From Pseudonocardia sp. TRM90224 (lineage in GTDB: Bacteria; Actinomycetota; Actinomycetes; Mycobacteriales; Pseudonocardiaceae): a stretch of 64,000 nt of DNA. Position numbers and translations under genes: made by a program. Location: contig NZ_JAJGSX010000011.1 of assembly GCF_021245725.1 (NCBI RefSeq), forward strand, positions 62,001 to 126,000. Reading direction: 5' to 3'. Under the pieces are notes generated by a model. The model did no database searches and was not told the origin of the DNA. It saw nothing but the letters and a program-made list of their open reading frames with translations. Below, piece by piece: positions 8,997-16,721 of this stretch; position 1 is the stretch's first letter, and the number at the start of each line of letters is the position of its first letter.

Positions 8997-10320
8997 CCTG
9001 ACGGATGATTGGTCCGGGGGCGTCGCGGAGCTCTGCGCCGCGCTGATCCGGATCGACACGACCAATCGCGGGCCCGGCGACGCCGTGGGGGAGCGGGTGG
9101 CGGCGGAGGTCGTCGCCGCGATGCTGGGCGACGAGGTCGGTGTCGAGCCCGCCGTGCTGGAGTCGGCGCCGCGGCGCACGAACGTCGTCGCGCGCATCCC
9201 CGGGCAGGACCCGTCGCTGGGCGCGCTGCTGGTGCACGGGCACCTCGACGTCGTGCCGGCCGCCGCGGCCGACTGGTCGGTGCCGCCGTTCGCGGGCGAG
9301 ATCCGGGACGGGTACGTGTGGGGCCGCGGCGCGGTCGACATGAAGGACATGTGCGCGTGCGTGCTGTCCGTCGTCGGCTCGTGGCGGCGACGCGGTGTGG
9401 CGCCCCGGCGCGACATCGTGCTCGCGTTCGTCGCCGACGAGGAGACCGGCGGCGACCTGGGCGCGAAGTGGCTGGTCGAGAAGCACCCCGAGCTGTTCGA
9501 CGGCTGCGCGGCGGCCATCGGCGAATCGGGCGGCTTCTCCGTCACCGTCGACGGTGTGCGGCTCTACCCGATCGGCTCCGCGGAACGCGGCACGATGCAC
9601 ATGCGGCTGCGCGCGACCGGCCGCGCGGGACACGCGTCGCGGCCCAACCCCGACAACGCCGTCGTGACGCTCGTGTCGGCGCTCGCGCGCGTCGCGGCGC
9701 ACCGCTGGCCGGTGCAGCTGACCCCGACCGTGCGGGAGTTCCTGACCCGCGCCGGCGCCGCGCTCGACGTGCCCGTCGACCTCGACACCGACGACGGCGT
9801 CGACGCCACCGTCGCCCGGCTCGGCCGGATCGGCGTGCTGGCCGCGGCCACGGTGCGCAACAGCACGACGCTGACCGGGCTGACCGCCGGCAGCGCGGTG
9901 AACGTCATCCCGTCGGTTGCGGAGGCGCTGCTGGACACCCGCGTGCTGCCGGGCGCGCCCGACGAGGTGCTCGCCACCGTCGACGAGCTGCTCGGGCCCG
10001 GCGTCACACGTACGTTCATCACCCGCGGCGATCCCGTGCAGTCGCCGTTCGACTCGGAGTGGTTCGACGCGATGACCGCGGCGCTGCTTGCCGAGGACCC
10101 CGACGCCGTCGTCCTGCCGTACTGCCTCGGCGGTGGCACCGACGCCAAGGCCTTCACCGCGCTCGGCATCCCGACGTACGGGTTCGGGCCGCTGCGGCTG
10201 CCGGCCGACCCCGCCGTCTACGACCACCGTGCGATGGCGCATGGTGTCGACGAACGGGTGCCCGTCGACGCGTTGCGGTTCGGCGCGCGGGTTCTGGACC
10301 ACTTCCTCCGGACGGTGTGA
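8989..10320 (+). CDS. M20 family metallopeptidase (ArgE/DapE-like)
   Basis: 443 residues. The two-zinc M20 motifs are all visible: LVHGHLDVVP (His and Asp ligands), GRGAVDMKD (bridging Asp), ADEETGG (catalytic Glu-Glu), a central dimerisation (lid) domain, and a late HRAMAHGVDE His. Members hydrolyse dipeptides, N-acyl amino acids or carbamates; the precise substrate cannot be read. It overlaps the M55 gene (ATGGATGA junction), so they are translationally coupled and probably act in succession on peptides. Confidence 0.92.
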   Translation: MDDLTDDWSGGVAELCAALIRIDTTNRGPGDAVGERVAAEVVAAMLGDEVGVEPAVLESAPRRTNVVARIPGQDPSLGALLVHGHLDVVPAAAADWSVPPFAGEIRDGYVWGRGAVDMKDMCACVLSVVGSWRRRGVAPRRDIVLAFVADEETGGDLGAKWLVEKHPELFDGCAAAIGESGGFSVTVDGVRLYPIGSAERGTMHMRLRATGRAGHASRPNPDNAVVTLVSALARVAAHRWPVQLTPTVREFLTRAGAALDVPVDLDTDDGVDATVARLGRIGVLAAATVRNSTTLTGLTAGSAVNVIPSVAEALLDTRVLPGAPDEVLATVDELLGPGVTRTFITRGDPVQSPFDSEWFDAMTAALLAEDPDAVVLPYCLGGGTDAKAFTALGIPTYGFGPLRLPADPAVYDHRAMAHGVDERVPVDALRFGARVLDHFLRTV

Positions 10321-10323
10321 ACG

Positions 10324-11205
10324 ATGTCGAACGGCTCTCCTCAACGGGTCGCGGTGCTCGGTGCCGGCGCGGTCGGCGGGATGCTCGGCGTGCTGCTGGC
10401 CGAGGCCGGCCACGACGTCACGCTGCTCGGCTCCGACCGCACCTGCACCGCGATCAACGCGCAGGGGCTGACGCTGCGCAGCCGCGCGTTCGGTGAGCTG
10501 TCCGCCGCCGTGCCGGCCCGGCCGTGGCTCGTCGGGCCGGTGGACGTTCTCGTCGTCGCGGTGAAGGCGCCCGACCTGCTCAGCGCGCTGACCAGGGCCC
10601 CGGCCCCGCTGCTCGACGGCGCCGCGGTGGTCCCGCTGCTGAACGGGGTCGACCACGTCGCGCTGCTGCGCGCGGCGTACCCGCAGGCGCGGGTGGTGCC
10701 GATGACGGTCGGGGTGGAGGCGACCCGGGTCGCGCCGGGGGTGATCGAGCACTTGTCACCGTTCGCCGACTACGCGCTCTCGACCGAGCACGACACCCCC
10801 GACGGGCCGGGCGCGCTGCTCGCCGCGGCGGGGTTGAAGGTCGACTCGTCCGCGCCCGACGAGACCACGCTGCTCTGGCGCAAGCTGGCGTTCCTCGCGC
10901 CGTTCGCGCTGCTCACGACGTCCGCGATGGACGCGGTCGGACCGGCGCGGGAGGCCCGCCCCGGGCTGCTCGACGCGCTCGTCGACGAGACCGGCGCCGC
11001 GGCCGTCGCCATGAGGGCCGCGATCGACCCCGACGCCGTCCGCACCCGGCTGGAGACGCTGCCCCCGACCATGCGCTCGTCGATGCTCAAGGACGCCGTC
11101 GCCGGCGCGACCCTGGAGCTCGACGCGATCGCCGGCCCGATCCTGCGCTCCGGCGTCGACGCCCCCGTCACCCGCGAGGTGGTCCGGGAGATCGCCGCCC
11201 GCTGA
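10324..11205 (+). CDS. Ketopantoate reductase (PanE/ApbA) family protein
   Basis: 293 residues with an N-terminal Rossmann motif VLGAGAVGGMLGVLLAEAGHDV (residues about 10-31) and the family-typical mid-region VKAPDL and PLLNGVDH. The C-terminal helical domain ends with a long helix before a REVVREIAAR tail. Canonical PanE makes pantoate for coenzyme A. Actinomycetes carry several paralogues, and the location directly after two peptidases (3-bp gap) argues against a dedicated pantothenate role. It may reduce a 2-oxo acid derived from peptide catabolism (inference). Confidence 0.85.
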   Translation: MSNGSPQRVAVLGAGAVGGMLGVLLAEAGHDVTLLGSDRTCTAINAQGLTLRSRAFGELSAAVPARPWLVGPVDVLVVAVKAPDLLSALTRAPAPLLDGAAVVPLLNGVDHVALLRAAYPQARVVPMTVGVEATRVAPGVIEHLSPFADYALSTEHDTPDGPGALLAAAGLKVDSSAPDETTLLWRKLAFLAPFALLTTSAMDAVGPAREARPGLLDALVDETGAAAVAMRAAIDPDAVRTRLETLPPTMRSSMLKDAVAGATLELDAIAGPILRSGVDAPVTREVVREIAAR

Positions 11206-11206
11206 C

Positions 11207-11276
11207 GAAGTTCCCCACCGTTTTGGGCACATGCGCGCCCGCAGAGCGCGCATCCACCCAAAACGGTGGGGGAGTT
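11207..11276. repeat. Intergenic palindrome, family B copy 1
   Basis: Imperfect ~70-bp palindrome. Core arms TTCCCCACCGTTTTG and CAAAACGGTGGGG are shared with four other copies in the window. Inner arms read GGGCACATGCGCGC and GCGCGCATCCACCC. Lies between the ketopantoate-reductase-type gene and the histidine kinase, same strand. Confidence 0.85.
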
Positions 11277-11292
11277 GGGCCAGACTGCGGGG

Positions 11293-12414
11293 GTGGACCG
11301 GCTGGGCGGGCTGAACGCAGCGGATGAAGGTGGTCTGCCGGAGCCCGGGTTGGTCAGGGTCGGGGTGACGGTGCTCGCGGCCGGGGTCGGGGTGCTCGCG
11401 CTGACGACCGATCCCGGGACCGCGGCGGATGCGGCGTGGGCGCTGGTCGCGGTGGTGCTGCTGCCGCTGTGGGTGTGGTTGCCGCAGCTGCCGTTGCGGC
11501 TCGTCGTGGTCGCCGTGCTGGTCGCGGCCGTGCTCGCCACGCGCGGTGGGGACGTCGAACCGACGTTGTTCCTGGTGTCCACGGCGGCGGTGCTGGTCGG
11601 CTGGTTCGAGTGGTCGACGGCGTGGTCGGTCGGCCTGGTGGTGCTGGCGGCGCTGTGCCCGCTGGTCGTGCGGGTGCTGATGCCCCCCGAGGGGTTCAGC
11701 CAGTGGATCTGGGTGCTCGGGATCGTGTTCCCGTGGCTGCTCGGCGTGCTGGCGCGGCAGCAGTTCGCGCTCGCGCACCGGTTGCAGGACGCCCGTGCCG
11801 AGCTCGCCGAGCAGGCGGTCGCGGGGGAGCGGCAGCGGATCGCGCGGGACGTGCACGACCTCGTCGGGCACGGGCTGGCCGCGGTGCTGCTGCAGATCAC
11901 GAGCGCCCGGCACGTCCTGCGCCGCGATCCGGACGCCGCCGACGAGGCGCTCGCCGCGGCCGAGACCGCCGGCCGGAGCAGCATGGCCGAGCTGCGGCGC
12001 ACGATGGCGCTGCTGCGCGACGAGCCCGGCGGGCCCGCCGCCGACCTGGACGGCATCGCCGAGGTGGTGCGCAGCGTGCGTGAGCAGGGGCTGCGAGTGC
12101 GCTATGAACGCAGCGGCGAGGCACCCGTGCCCGACGGGGTCGGCATCGCGGTGCACCGGATCGCCCAGGAGGCGCTGGCCAACGCGGTGCGCCACGCCCC
12201 CGACGCGGAGACCGCGGTGGTGCTCACCGCCGAGGACGGTGCGGTGAAGCTGACGGTCACCAGCCTCGGCCCGCTCCGGGTGCGGGAACGCGACGAGCGG
12301 CCGCGCTACGGTCTCGTCGGGATGCGCGAGCGCGCGGAGGTCGCCGGCGGTGAGCTGTCGGCGGGGCCGGTCGCAGGGGGCTGGGAGGTGCGGTGTCGAG
12401 TGCCGCTGACGTGA
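11293..12414 (+). CDS. Two-component sensor histidine kinase, NarL/DesK-type (HisKA_3)
   Basis: 373 residues from the GTG at 11293, chosen because the in-frame codons before it lie in the family B palindrome. Roughly five hydrophobic helices occupy residues 25-165 with almost no extracellular loop, suggesting membrane- or envelope-stress sensing. The HisKA_3 box ERQRIARDVHDLVGHGLA (phospho-acceptor His) is at about 185, and an HATPase_c with HRIAQEALANAVRHA and a late RYGLVGMRERAE follows. The stop lies inside a 15-bp tandem repeat shared with the start of the response regulator. Signal unknown. Confidence 0.92.
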   Translation: MDRLGGLNAADEGGLPEPGLVRVGVTVLAAGVGVLALTTDPGTAADAAWALVAVVLLPLWVWLPQLPLRLVVVAVLVAAVLATRGGDVEPTLFLVSTAAVLVGWFEWSTAWSVGLVVLAALCPLVVRVLMPPEGFSQWIWVLGIVFPWLLGVLARQQFALAHRLQDARAELAEQAVAGERQRIARDVHDLVGHGLAAVLLQITSARHVLRRDPDAADEALAAAETAGRSSMAELRRTMALLRDEPGGPAADLDGIAEVVRSVREQGLRVRYERSGEAPVPDGVGIAVHRIAQEALANAVRHAPDAETAVVLTAEDGAVKLTVTSLGPLRVRERDERPRYGLVGMRERAEVAGGELSAGPVAGGWEVRCRVPLT

Positions 12415-12464
12415 CCGGCGCTGACGTGACCGGCGCTGACGTGACGGGCGCTGACGTGACGGGA
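12405..12464. repeat. 15-bp tandem repeat (4 units) across kinase stop / regulator start
   Basis: Four copies of GCTGACGTGACCGGC (the last two with one change each). Every unit contains GTGA, i.e. an in-frame GTG for the regulator overlapping a TGA in the kinase frame. Gain or loss of units keeps both genes intact and only varies the regulator N-terminus (Ala-Asp-Val-Thr-Gly repeats). Confidence 0.9.
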
Positions 12465-13133
12465 ACTGGGTTGATCCGGACCGTCATCGTCGACGACCAG
12501 GCGCTCGTCCGGGCCGGGCTGGCCCGGATCCTGGGCCCCGACGACGGTTTCACGGTGGTCGCGGAGTTCGCCGACGGCGCCGAGCTGCTCGCCGGCCTGC
12601 CCGCGGCCGACCTGGTGTTGATGGATGTCCGGATGCCCCGCACCAGCGGGATCGAGGCGACCAGGGCGTTGCGGTCGCGCGTGGACCCGCCGCCCGTCCT
12701 GATCCTCACCACGTTCGATGAGGACGACGTGCTCTGGGGCGCGATCGAGGCGGGCGCCGCGGGGTTCGTGCTGAAGGACGCGAGCGCCGCCGACCTGATC
12801 AGCGCGGCGCGTGCGGTGGCCGGCGGGGGAGCGTGGTTCGACAGCGCTGTGACCGGCCGGGTGCTGCAGGCCTACCGGCGGGCGGCGCCGGGGCGGCGGG
12901 CCGGCGGGCGGCTCGACCTGCTCACGGACCGCGAGCTGGACGTCCTGCGGCGGATGGCCCGCGGCGCCACGAACACCGAGATCGCGCAGGCGCTGCACCT
13001 GAGTGAGGCGACGGTCAAGACGCACGTCCGCTCGATCTTCACGAAGCTGGGAGCGCGGGACCGGGCGGCGGCGATCGTCTTCGCGTTCGACCACGGGGTG
13101 GTGCCGGCCGGCGGCGCTCCACCCGTGGGCTGA
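12411..13133 (+). CDS. Two-component response regulator, NarL/FixJ (LuxR) family
   Basis: About 240 residues. Receiver: acidic pair VDDQ, phospho-acceptor in LVLMDVRMPRTSG, the conserved Thr in LTTFDEDD and Lys in VLKDASAADL. C-terminal LuxR HTH: LTDRELDVLRRMARGATNTEIAQALHLSEATVKTHV. Start is uncertain: GTGs at 12393, 12411, 12426, 12441 and 12456 are all in frame, as is TTG 12471 directly before the conserved IRTVIVDDQ. 12411 is chosen because GTGA there overlaps the kinase stop. Cognate partner of the kinase just upstream. Confidence 0.93.
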   Translation: MTGADVTGADVTGADVTGTGLIRTVIVDDQALVRAGLARILGPDDGFTVVAEFADGAELLAGLPAADLVLMDVRMPRTSGIEATRALRSRVDPPPVLILTTFDEDDVLWGAIEAGAAGFVLKDASAADLISAARAVAGGGAWFDSAVTGRVLQAYRRAAPGRRAGGRLDLLTDRELDVLRRMARGATNTEIAQALHLSEATVKTHVRSIFTKLGARDRAAAIVFAFDHGVVPAGGAPPVG

Positions 13134-13192
13134 GCGCGGGTCCCGCCCGCGGGTTGATGTGCCCGGGCCGCCGCCCGGCGACGATTTCCGGC

Positions 13193-14734
13193 ATGACCGC
13201 AGCCGCGCTGCCCACCGATCCGACTCCCGACCGGGCTCTCCCGCCGTCGGAGTGGCGACGTGGGCCCGCGTTGCTGCTCGCGCTGGCGACCGTCGGGCTG
13301 CACGTGGTGTTCGCGGCCGGGTACGGCTACCACCGCGACGAGCTGTACTTCCTCGCCGAGTCGAAGCGGCTCGACTGGGGGTTCGTGAGCGAGCAGCCGT
13401 TCGTGCCCGCGCTCGGCGCGTTCTCGAAGTTGCTGTTCGGCGACTCGGTCGTCGCGGCCCGGCTGTGGCCGGCGCTGGCCGGTGCGGGGGTCGTGCTCAT
13501 CGCGACGGTGGTGGCGGCGAGGTTCGGCGGCGGCCTGGTCGCGCAGCTCTCGGCGGGGATGTGCGTCGGGACGTCGACGATCTCGCTGGCGCTGTTCCAC
13601 CTGTTCGGGCCATCGGCGTTCGACCAGCTGGCGTGGGCTGGCTGCCTGCTCGTGCTGGTGCGGCTGCTCGACGGCCTCGACGGTTTCGACCGTACCGACG
13701 ACCGGTGGTGGCTCGGGTTCGGCGCGATCGCCGGGCTCGGGCTGTGGAACAAGAACACGCTGGTGATGCTCGCGATCGCGCTGGTCGTCGCGGTTGCCGT
13801 CACCCGGGAGCGGTGGGGGGTGGTGCGCTCGCCGTGGCCGTGGGCCGGTGGTGCGCTCGCCGTGCTGATCGCTTCTCCGAACCTGGTGTGGCAGGCCGTG
13901 CACGGCTGGCCGATGCTGGAGATCGCCGCGACGGTCCGCGAGGACGAGGGCGGTCCGCTCGCCGCGGCGCTGTTCGTCCCGATGCAGGTGCTCACGATGA
14001 ACCCGCTGCTGGCCCCGGTGTGGATCGCCGGGCTGGTGTGGCTGGCCCGCTCGGCGCGGTACCGGCTGCTGGCGTGGGTGTTCGCGGCGATGGTGGTGCT
14101 GTTGCTCGTGGTCGGCGGGCGGTCGTACTACCTGGCGCCGATGTACGTCCTGCTCTTCGCGGCGGGTGCGGTGGTGCTCGAACGCTGGGCGGCCGGGCGG
14201 CGGTGGCGTCCGGCGGCGCTCCCGGTGGCGCTGGTGGCCGCGGCGGCGGTGATCCTGCCCAGCGCGTTGCCGGTGCTGCCCGTCGAGGCACACCGCGACC
14301 TGCCGTTCGCGACGATCAACCCGATCATCGGGGAGTCGATCGGGTGGCCGGGGTTCGTCGAGCAGGTCGCCGCCGTCCGCAACGGCCTGCCGGCGGCCGA
14401 GCGGGCGGGCGCGGTGGTGCTGACCACGAACTACGGCCAGGCCGGCGCGATCGAGATGTTCGGCGCGCCGTACGGGCTCGGGCAGCCGGTGAGCGGGCAC
14501 AACTCCTACTGGGACTGGGGCCCGCCGCCGGCGGCGACGTCGACCGTCGTCGCGGTCGGCTTCACCGACCCGGCGCGCCTGGCGACCCTGTTCGGTCGGG
14601 TCGAGCGCGCGGGCACGATCGACAACGGCGTCGGCATCGACAACGAGGAGCAGGGCGCCCCGATCTGGATCTGCCGCGAGCCCCGCGCGCCGTGGTCGGA
14701 GCTGTGGCCGCAGCTGCGGCGGTACAACGCCTGA
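13193..14734 (+). CDS. Glycosyltransferase family 39-like membrane protein (GT-C fold)
   Basis: 513 residues, about ten hydrophobic helices. The first extracytoplasmic loop YHRDELYFLAESKRLDWGF, followed by QPFVPALG, matches the acidic catalytic loop of ArnT/PMT-type transferases that use polyprenyl-phosphate sugars outside the membrane. A soluble C-terminal domain follows the last helix and contains NYGQAGAIEMFG and NSYWDWGPP. The acceptor is unknown; cell-envelope lipid or protein mannosylation are candidates. ATG at 13193 preferred over upstream in-frame codons because the upstream residues are not hydrophobic or family-like. Confidence 0.85.
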   Translation: MTAAALPTDPTPDRALPPSEWRRGPALLLALATVGLHVVFAAGYGYHRDELYFLAESKRLDWGFVSEQPFVPALGAFSKLLFGDSVVAARLWPALAGAGVVLIATVVAARFGGGLVAQLSAGMCVGTSTISLALFHLFGPSAFDQLAWAGCLLVLVRLLDGLDGFDRTDDRWWLGFGAIAGLGLWNKNTLVMLAIALVVAVAVTRERWGVVRSPWPWAGGALAVLIASPNLVWQAVHGWPMLEIAATVREDEGGPLAAALFVPMQVLTMNPLLAPVWIAGLVWLARSARYRLLAWVFAAMVVLLLVVGGRSYYLAPMYVLLFAAGAVVLERWAAGRRWRPAALPVALVAAAAVILPSALPVLPVEAHRDLPFATINPIIGESIGWPGFVEQVAAVRNGLPAAERAGAVVLTTNYGQAGAIEMFGAPYGLGQPVSGHNSYWDWGPPPAATSTVVAVGFTDPARLATLFGRVERAGTIDNGVGIDNEEQGAPIWICREPRAPWSELWPQLRRYNA

Positions 14735-14790
14735 CGTGCGGCTGACGGGCGGGCTGCGGTGACGGGCCGGGATGTGTGCGTTCCGCATGC

Positions 14791-14849
14791 GAGGGCAGGA
14801 AAGCCACTTTCCGGCCCTCACAGGGCATGAAAGTGGCTTTCCTGCCCTC
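14791..14849. repeat. Intergenic palindrome, family A copy 1
   Basis: 59-bp element with perfect 20-bp arms (14791-14810 and 14830-14849; GAGGGCAGGAAAGCCACTTT) and a partly paired centre. Identical arm sequence and total length at 18326, 33468 and 47609. Lies at the convergent GT39/VanZ junction and contains the VanZ stop codon (14818-14820). Confidence 0.92.
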
Positions 14850-15363
14850 CCCGACCCGGCACCGACCTGCGTGTCCACCACCTCCGCGAGCACGCCGCCG
14901 CCAGCACCGCGCCCGCCGTGTTGAGCAGGACATCGTCGACCGACGAGTGCCGTCCGATCGCGAGCGCGTACTGCAGCACCTCCACCCCGACCGACGCGCC
15001 CGCGGCCACCAGCGCCACCCGCCACAGCCCGGCGAACGCCGCCCACCGCATCGGCAGGCAGCAGCCGAGCGCGGCGAAGACGAGCAGGTTGCCGCCGAGC
15101 TGCTCGACGACGGTCGCGGCTGGCGCGCTGCCGAGGTCGGCGAGATCGGTCAGCGGCAGCAGCGTGAGGGAGCGTCCGGTCCCGTTCGGGCGCAGGATCA
15201 TCCACAGCCACGGCAGCGTCCCGAGCACCATCGCCACCTCCAGCAACGGCTCGCGCCACGCCCCGCGCCACCTCATCAACGCCCACGCGACCAGCCCCGC
15301 GATCGGGACGGCGGCGAGGGCTGTGAGGATGACACCACCCCATCGGGCCACGATGTCGGTCAC
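14818..15363 (-). CDS. VanZ family membrane protein
   Basis: 181 residues, four to five helices, with the VanZ-like core ending EVLQYALAIGRHSSVDDVLLNTAGAVLAA; the R-x-S-x-D-x-x-x-N-x-x-G pattern is family-diagnostic. VanZ proteins are linked to low-level teicoplanin resistance, but most actinobacterial members have no known role. GTG start at 15363, with an ATG at 15399 as alternative. The final residues (GGQESHFHAL) and stop are encoded by palindrome A1, so the native C-terminus seems to have been rewritten by the repeat. Confidence 0.82.
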   Translation of the reverse strand: MTDIVARWGGVILTALAAVPIAGLVAWALMRWRGAWREPLLEVAMVLGTLPWLWMILRPNGTGRSLTLLPLTDLADLGSAPAATVVEQLGGNLLVFAALGCCLPMRWAAFAGLWRVALVAAGASVGVEVLQYALAIGRHSSVDDVLLNTAGAVLAAACSRRWWTRRSVPGRGGQESHFHAL

Positions 15364-15423
15364 CTCGGCAGTCTCACGTGGCGATGGTGAACAAGGCATC
15401 AGATCGGAGGCAGAGGTCCAGCA

Positions 15424-16683
15424 GTGATCCAGCAGGGTGTGACGGAGCAGGGCGCCGGGACCGCCGTGGCGCAGCCGCCGCCGACCGGCCGCGAGGTGTC
15501 GACGGCCGCTCTCGTGCTTGCGGTCGTCGTGGGCGTGCTCTCCGCGGGGCTGTACGCGGTGCTGACCGCGCGGGCTGGCGACGTGCTGCACCTCATCGAC
15601 CTGACGGCGTACCGGATCGGCGCGCAACGCGTGCTCGACGGCGTCTCGCTCTACGACACGCCGCTGATCGGGACGACCAAGGGCGTGTTCGAGTTCGTCT
15701 ACCCGCCCTTCGCTGCGCTGATCTTCCTCCCGGTCGCGCTGGTGGAGGGCGCGGCGTTCGTCGCCACCGGGGTCGCGGTCAACGCCGCGGTGCTGGTCGT
15801 CGTCGTGTGGGCGAGCCTGCGCGCGCTCGGGTACCGCGCCGGGCCGCGGCTGTTCGGGCTCTCGCTCGCCGGCGCCGGGCTGCTGATCTGGGTGCACCCG
15901 ATCTGGGAGACGTTCGCCTTCGGGCAGGTCAACCTGCTGCTCGCGGCGCTGGTGCTGGTCGACCTCGTCGCGCCGGCGACCGCGCGCTGGAAGGGCGTGC
16001 TCGTCGGCATCGCGATCGGCATCAAGCTGACGCCGGGGTTCTTCGTCGTGTACCTGCTGGTCACCCGGCAGTACCGGGCAGCGGCGACGGCCGTCGGGTC
16101 GTTCGTCGCGACCGCCGCGCTCGGTGCGATCGTCATGCCCCGCGACTCGCTGACGTTCTGGTCGGGCGCGTTCCTCGATCCGGCGCGGGTGGGCGTCCCC
16201 GACCACCCCGGCAACCAGACGTTGCGCGGCATGATCGCCCGGCTGCTCGGCATGGGCACGGCGCAGTCGGTGCTGTGGCTCCTGGTCGCGGTCGCGGTCG
16301 CAGTGGCGGGCCTGTGGCTCAGCCGGCGCCTCACGCTCGACGGCAACGTGTTCGCCGCGGTCGTCCTGTGCGCGCTCACCGCGACGGCCGTGTCGCCGTT
16401 CAGCTGGGTGCACCATTGGGTGTGGCTGGGGCCGCTGCTGATCCTGTTGCTGCACCACGCCCTGCGCGACCGTACGGTGACGGCATGGGCAGGGTTCGTC
16501 GTCGCGGCGCTGATCTCCTCGCACGGCCCCCTGGCGCTGCTGGCCCCGGACTACCCGACGCTGCTCGCGATCCCGGCGTGGCACCACCTGGAGATCGGCT
16601 ACGAGCACGCCTACATCTGGCTCACCGTCGCGCTGCTCGTCGCCGCAGCATTGCGCCTGCGCGCGGTGGCGCGGGAGCCCTGA
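15424..16683 (+). CDS. GT87-type polyprenol-phosphate-mannose-dependent mannosyltransferase (DUF2029)
   Basis: 419 residues, about ten helices. Diagnostic early extracytoplasmic region DLTAYRIGAQRVLDGVSLYD then FEFVYPPFAALIFLPV, and a later GIAIGIKLTPGFFVVYLL, as in actinobacterial alpha-(1->2) mannosyltransferases that decorate lipomannan-type glycolipids (GT87). GTG start at 15424, divergent from VanZ with a 60-bp gap. A 17-bp tandem repeat begins at its 3' end (see 16671). Exact acceptor cannot be told. Confidence 0.87.
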   Translation: MIQQGVTEQGAGTAVAQPPPTGREVSTAALVLAVVVGVLSAGLYAVLTARAGDVLHLIDLTAYRIGAQRVLDGVSLYDTPLIGTTKGVFEFVYPPFAALIFLPVALVEGAAFVATGVAVNAAVLVVVVWASLRALGYRAGPRLFGLSLAGAGLLIWVHPIWETFAFGQVNLLLAALVLVDLVAPATARWKGVLVGIAIGIKLTPGFFVVYLLVTRQYRAAATAVGSFVATAALGAIVMPRDSLTFWSGAFLDPARVGVPDHPGNQTLRGMIARLLGMGTAQSVLWLLVAVAVAVAGLWLSRRLTLDGNVFAAVVLCALTATAVSPFSWVHHWVWLGPLLILLLHHALRDRTVTAWAGFVVAALISSHGPLALLAPDYPTLLAIPAWHHLEIGYEHAYIWLTVALLVAAALRLRAVAREP

Positions 16684-16721
16684 GTTGGCGGGAGCCCTGA
16701 GTTGGCGGGAACCCTGAAGTG
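16671..16721. repeat. 17-bp tandem repeat (3 units) across GT87 stop / sigma-factor start
   Basis: Units at 16671, 16688 and 16705 (GCGGGAGCCCTGAGTTG; the third is diverged to GCGGGAACCCTGAAGTG). Unit 1 holds the GT87 stop TGA; the changed third unit supplies the GTG start of the sigma factor. Because 17 is not a multiple of three, the copies do not keep frame, but they are intergenic. Confidence 0.85.
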
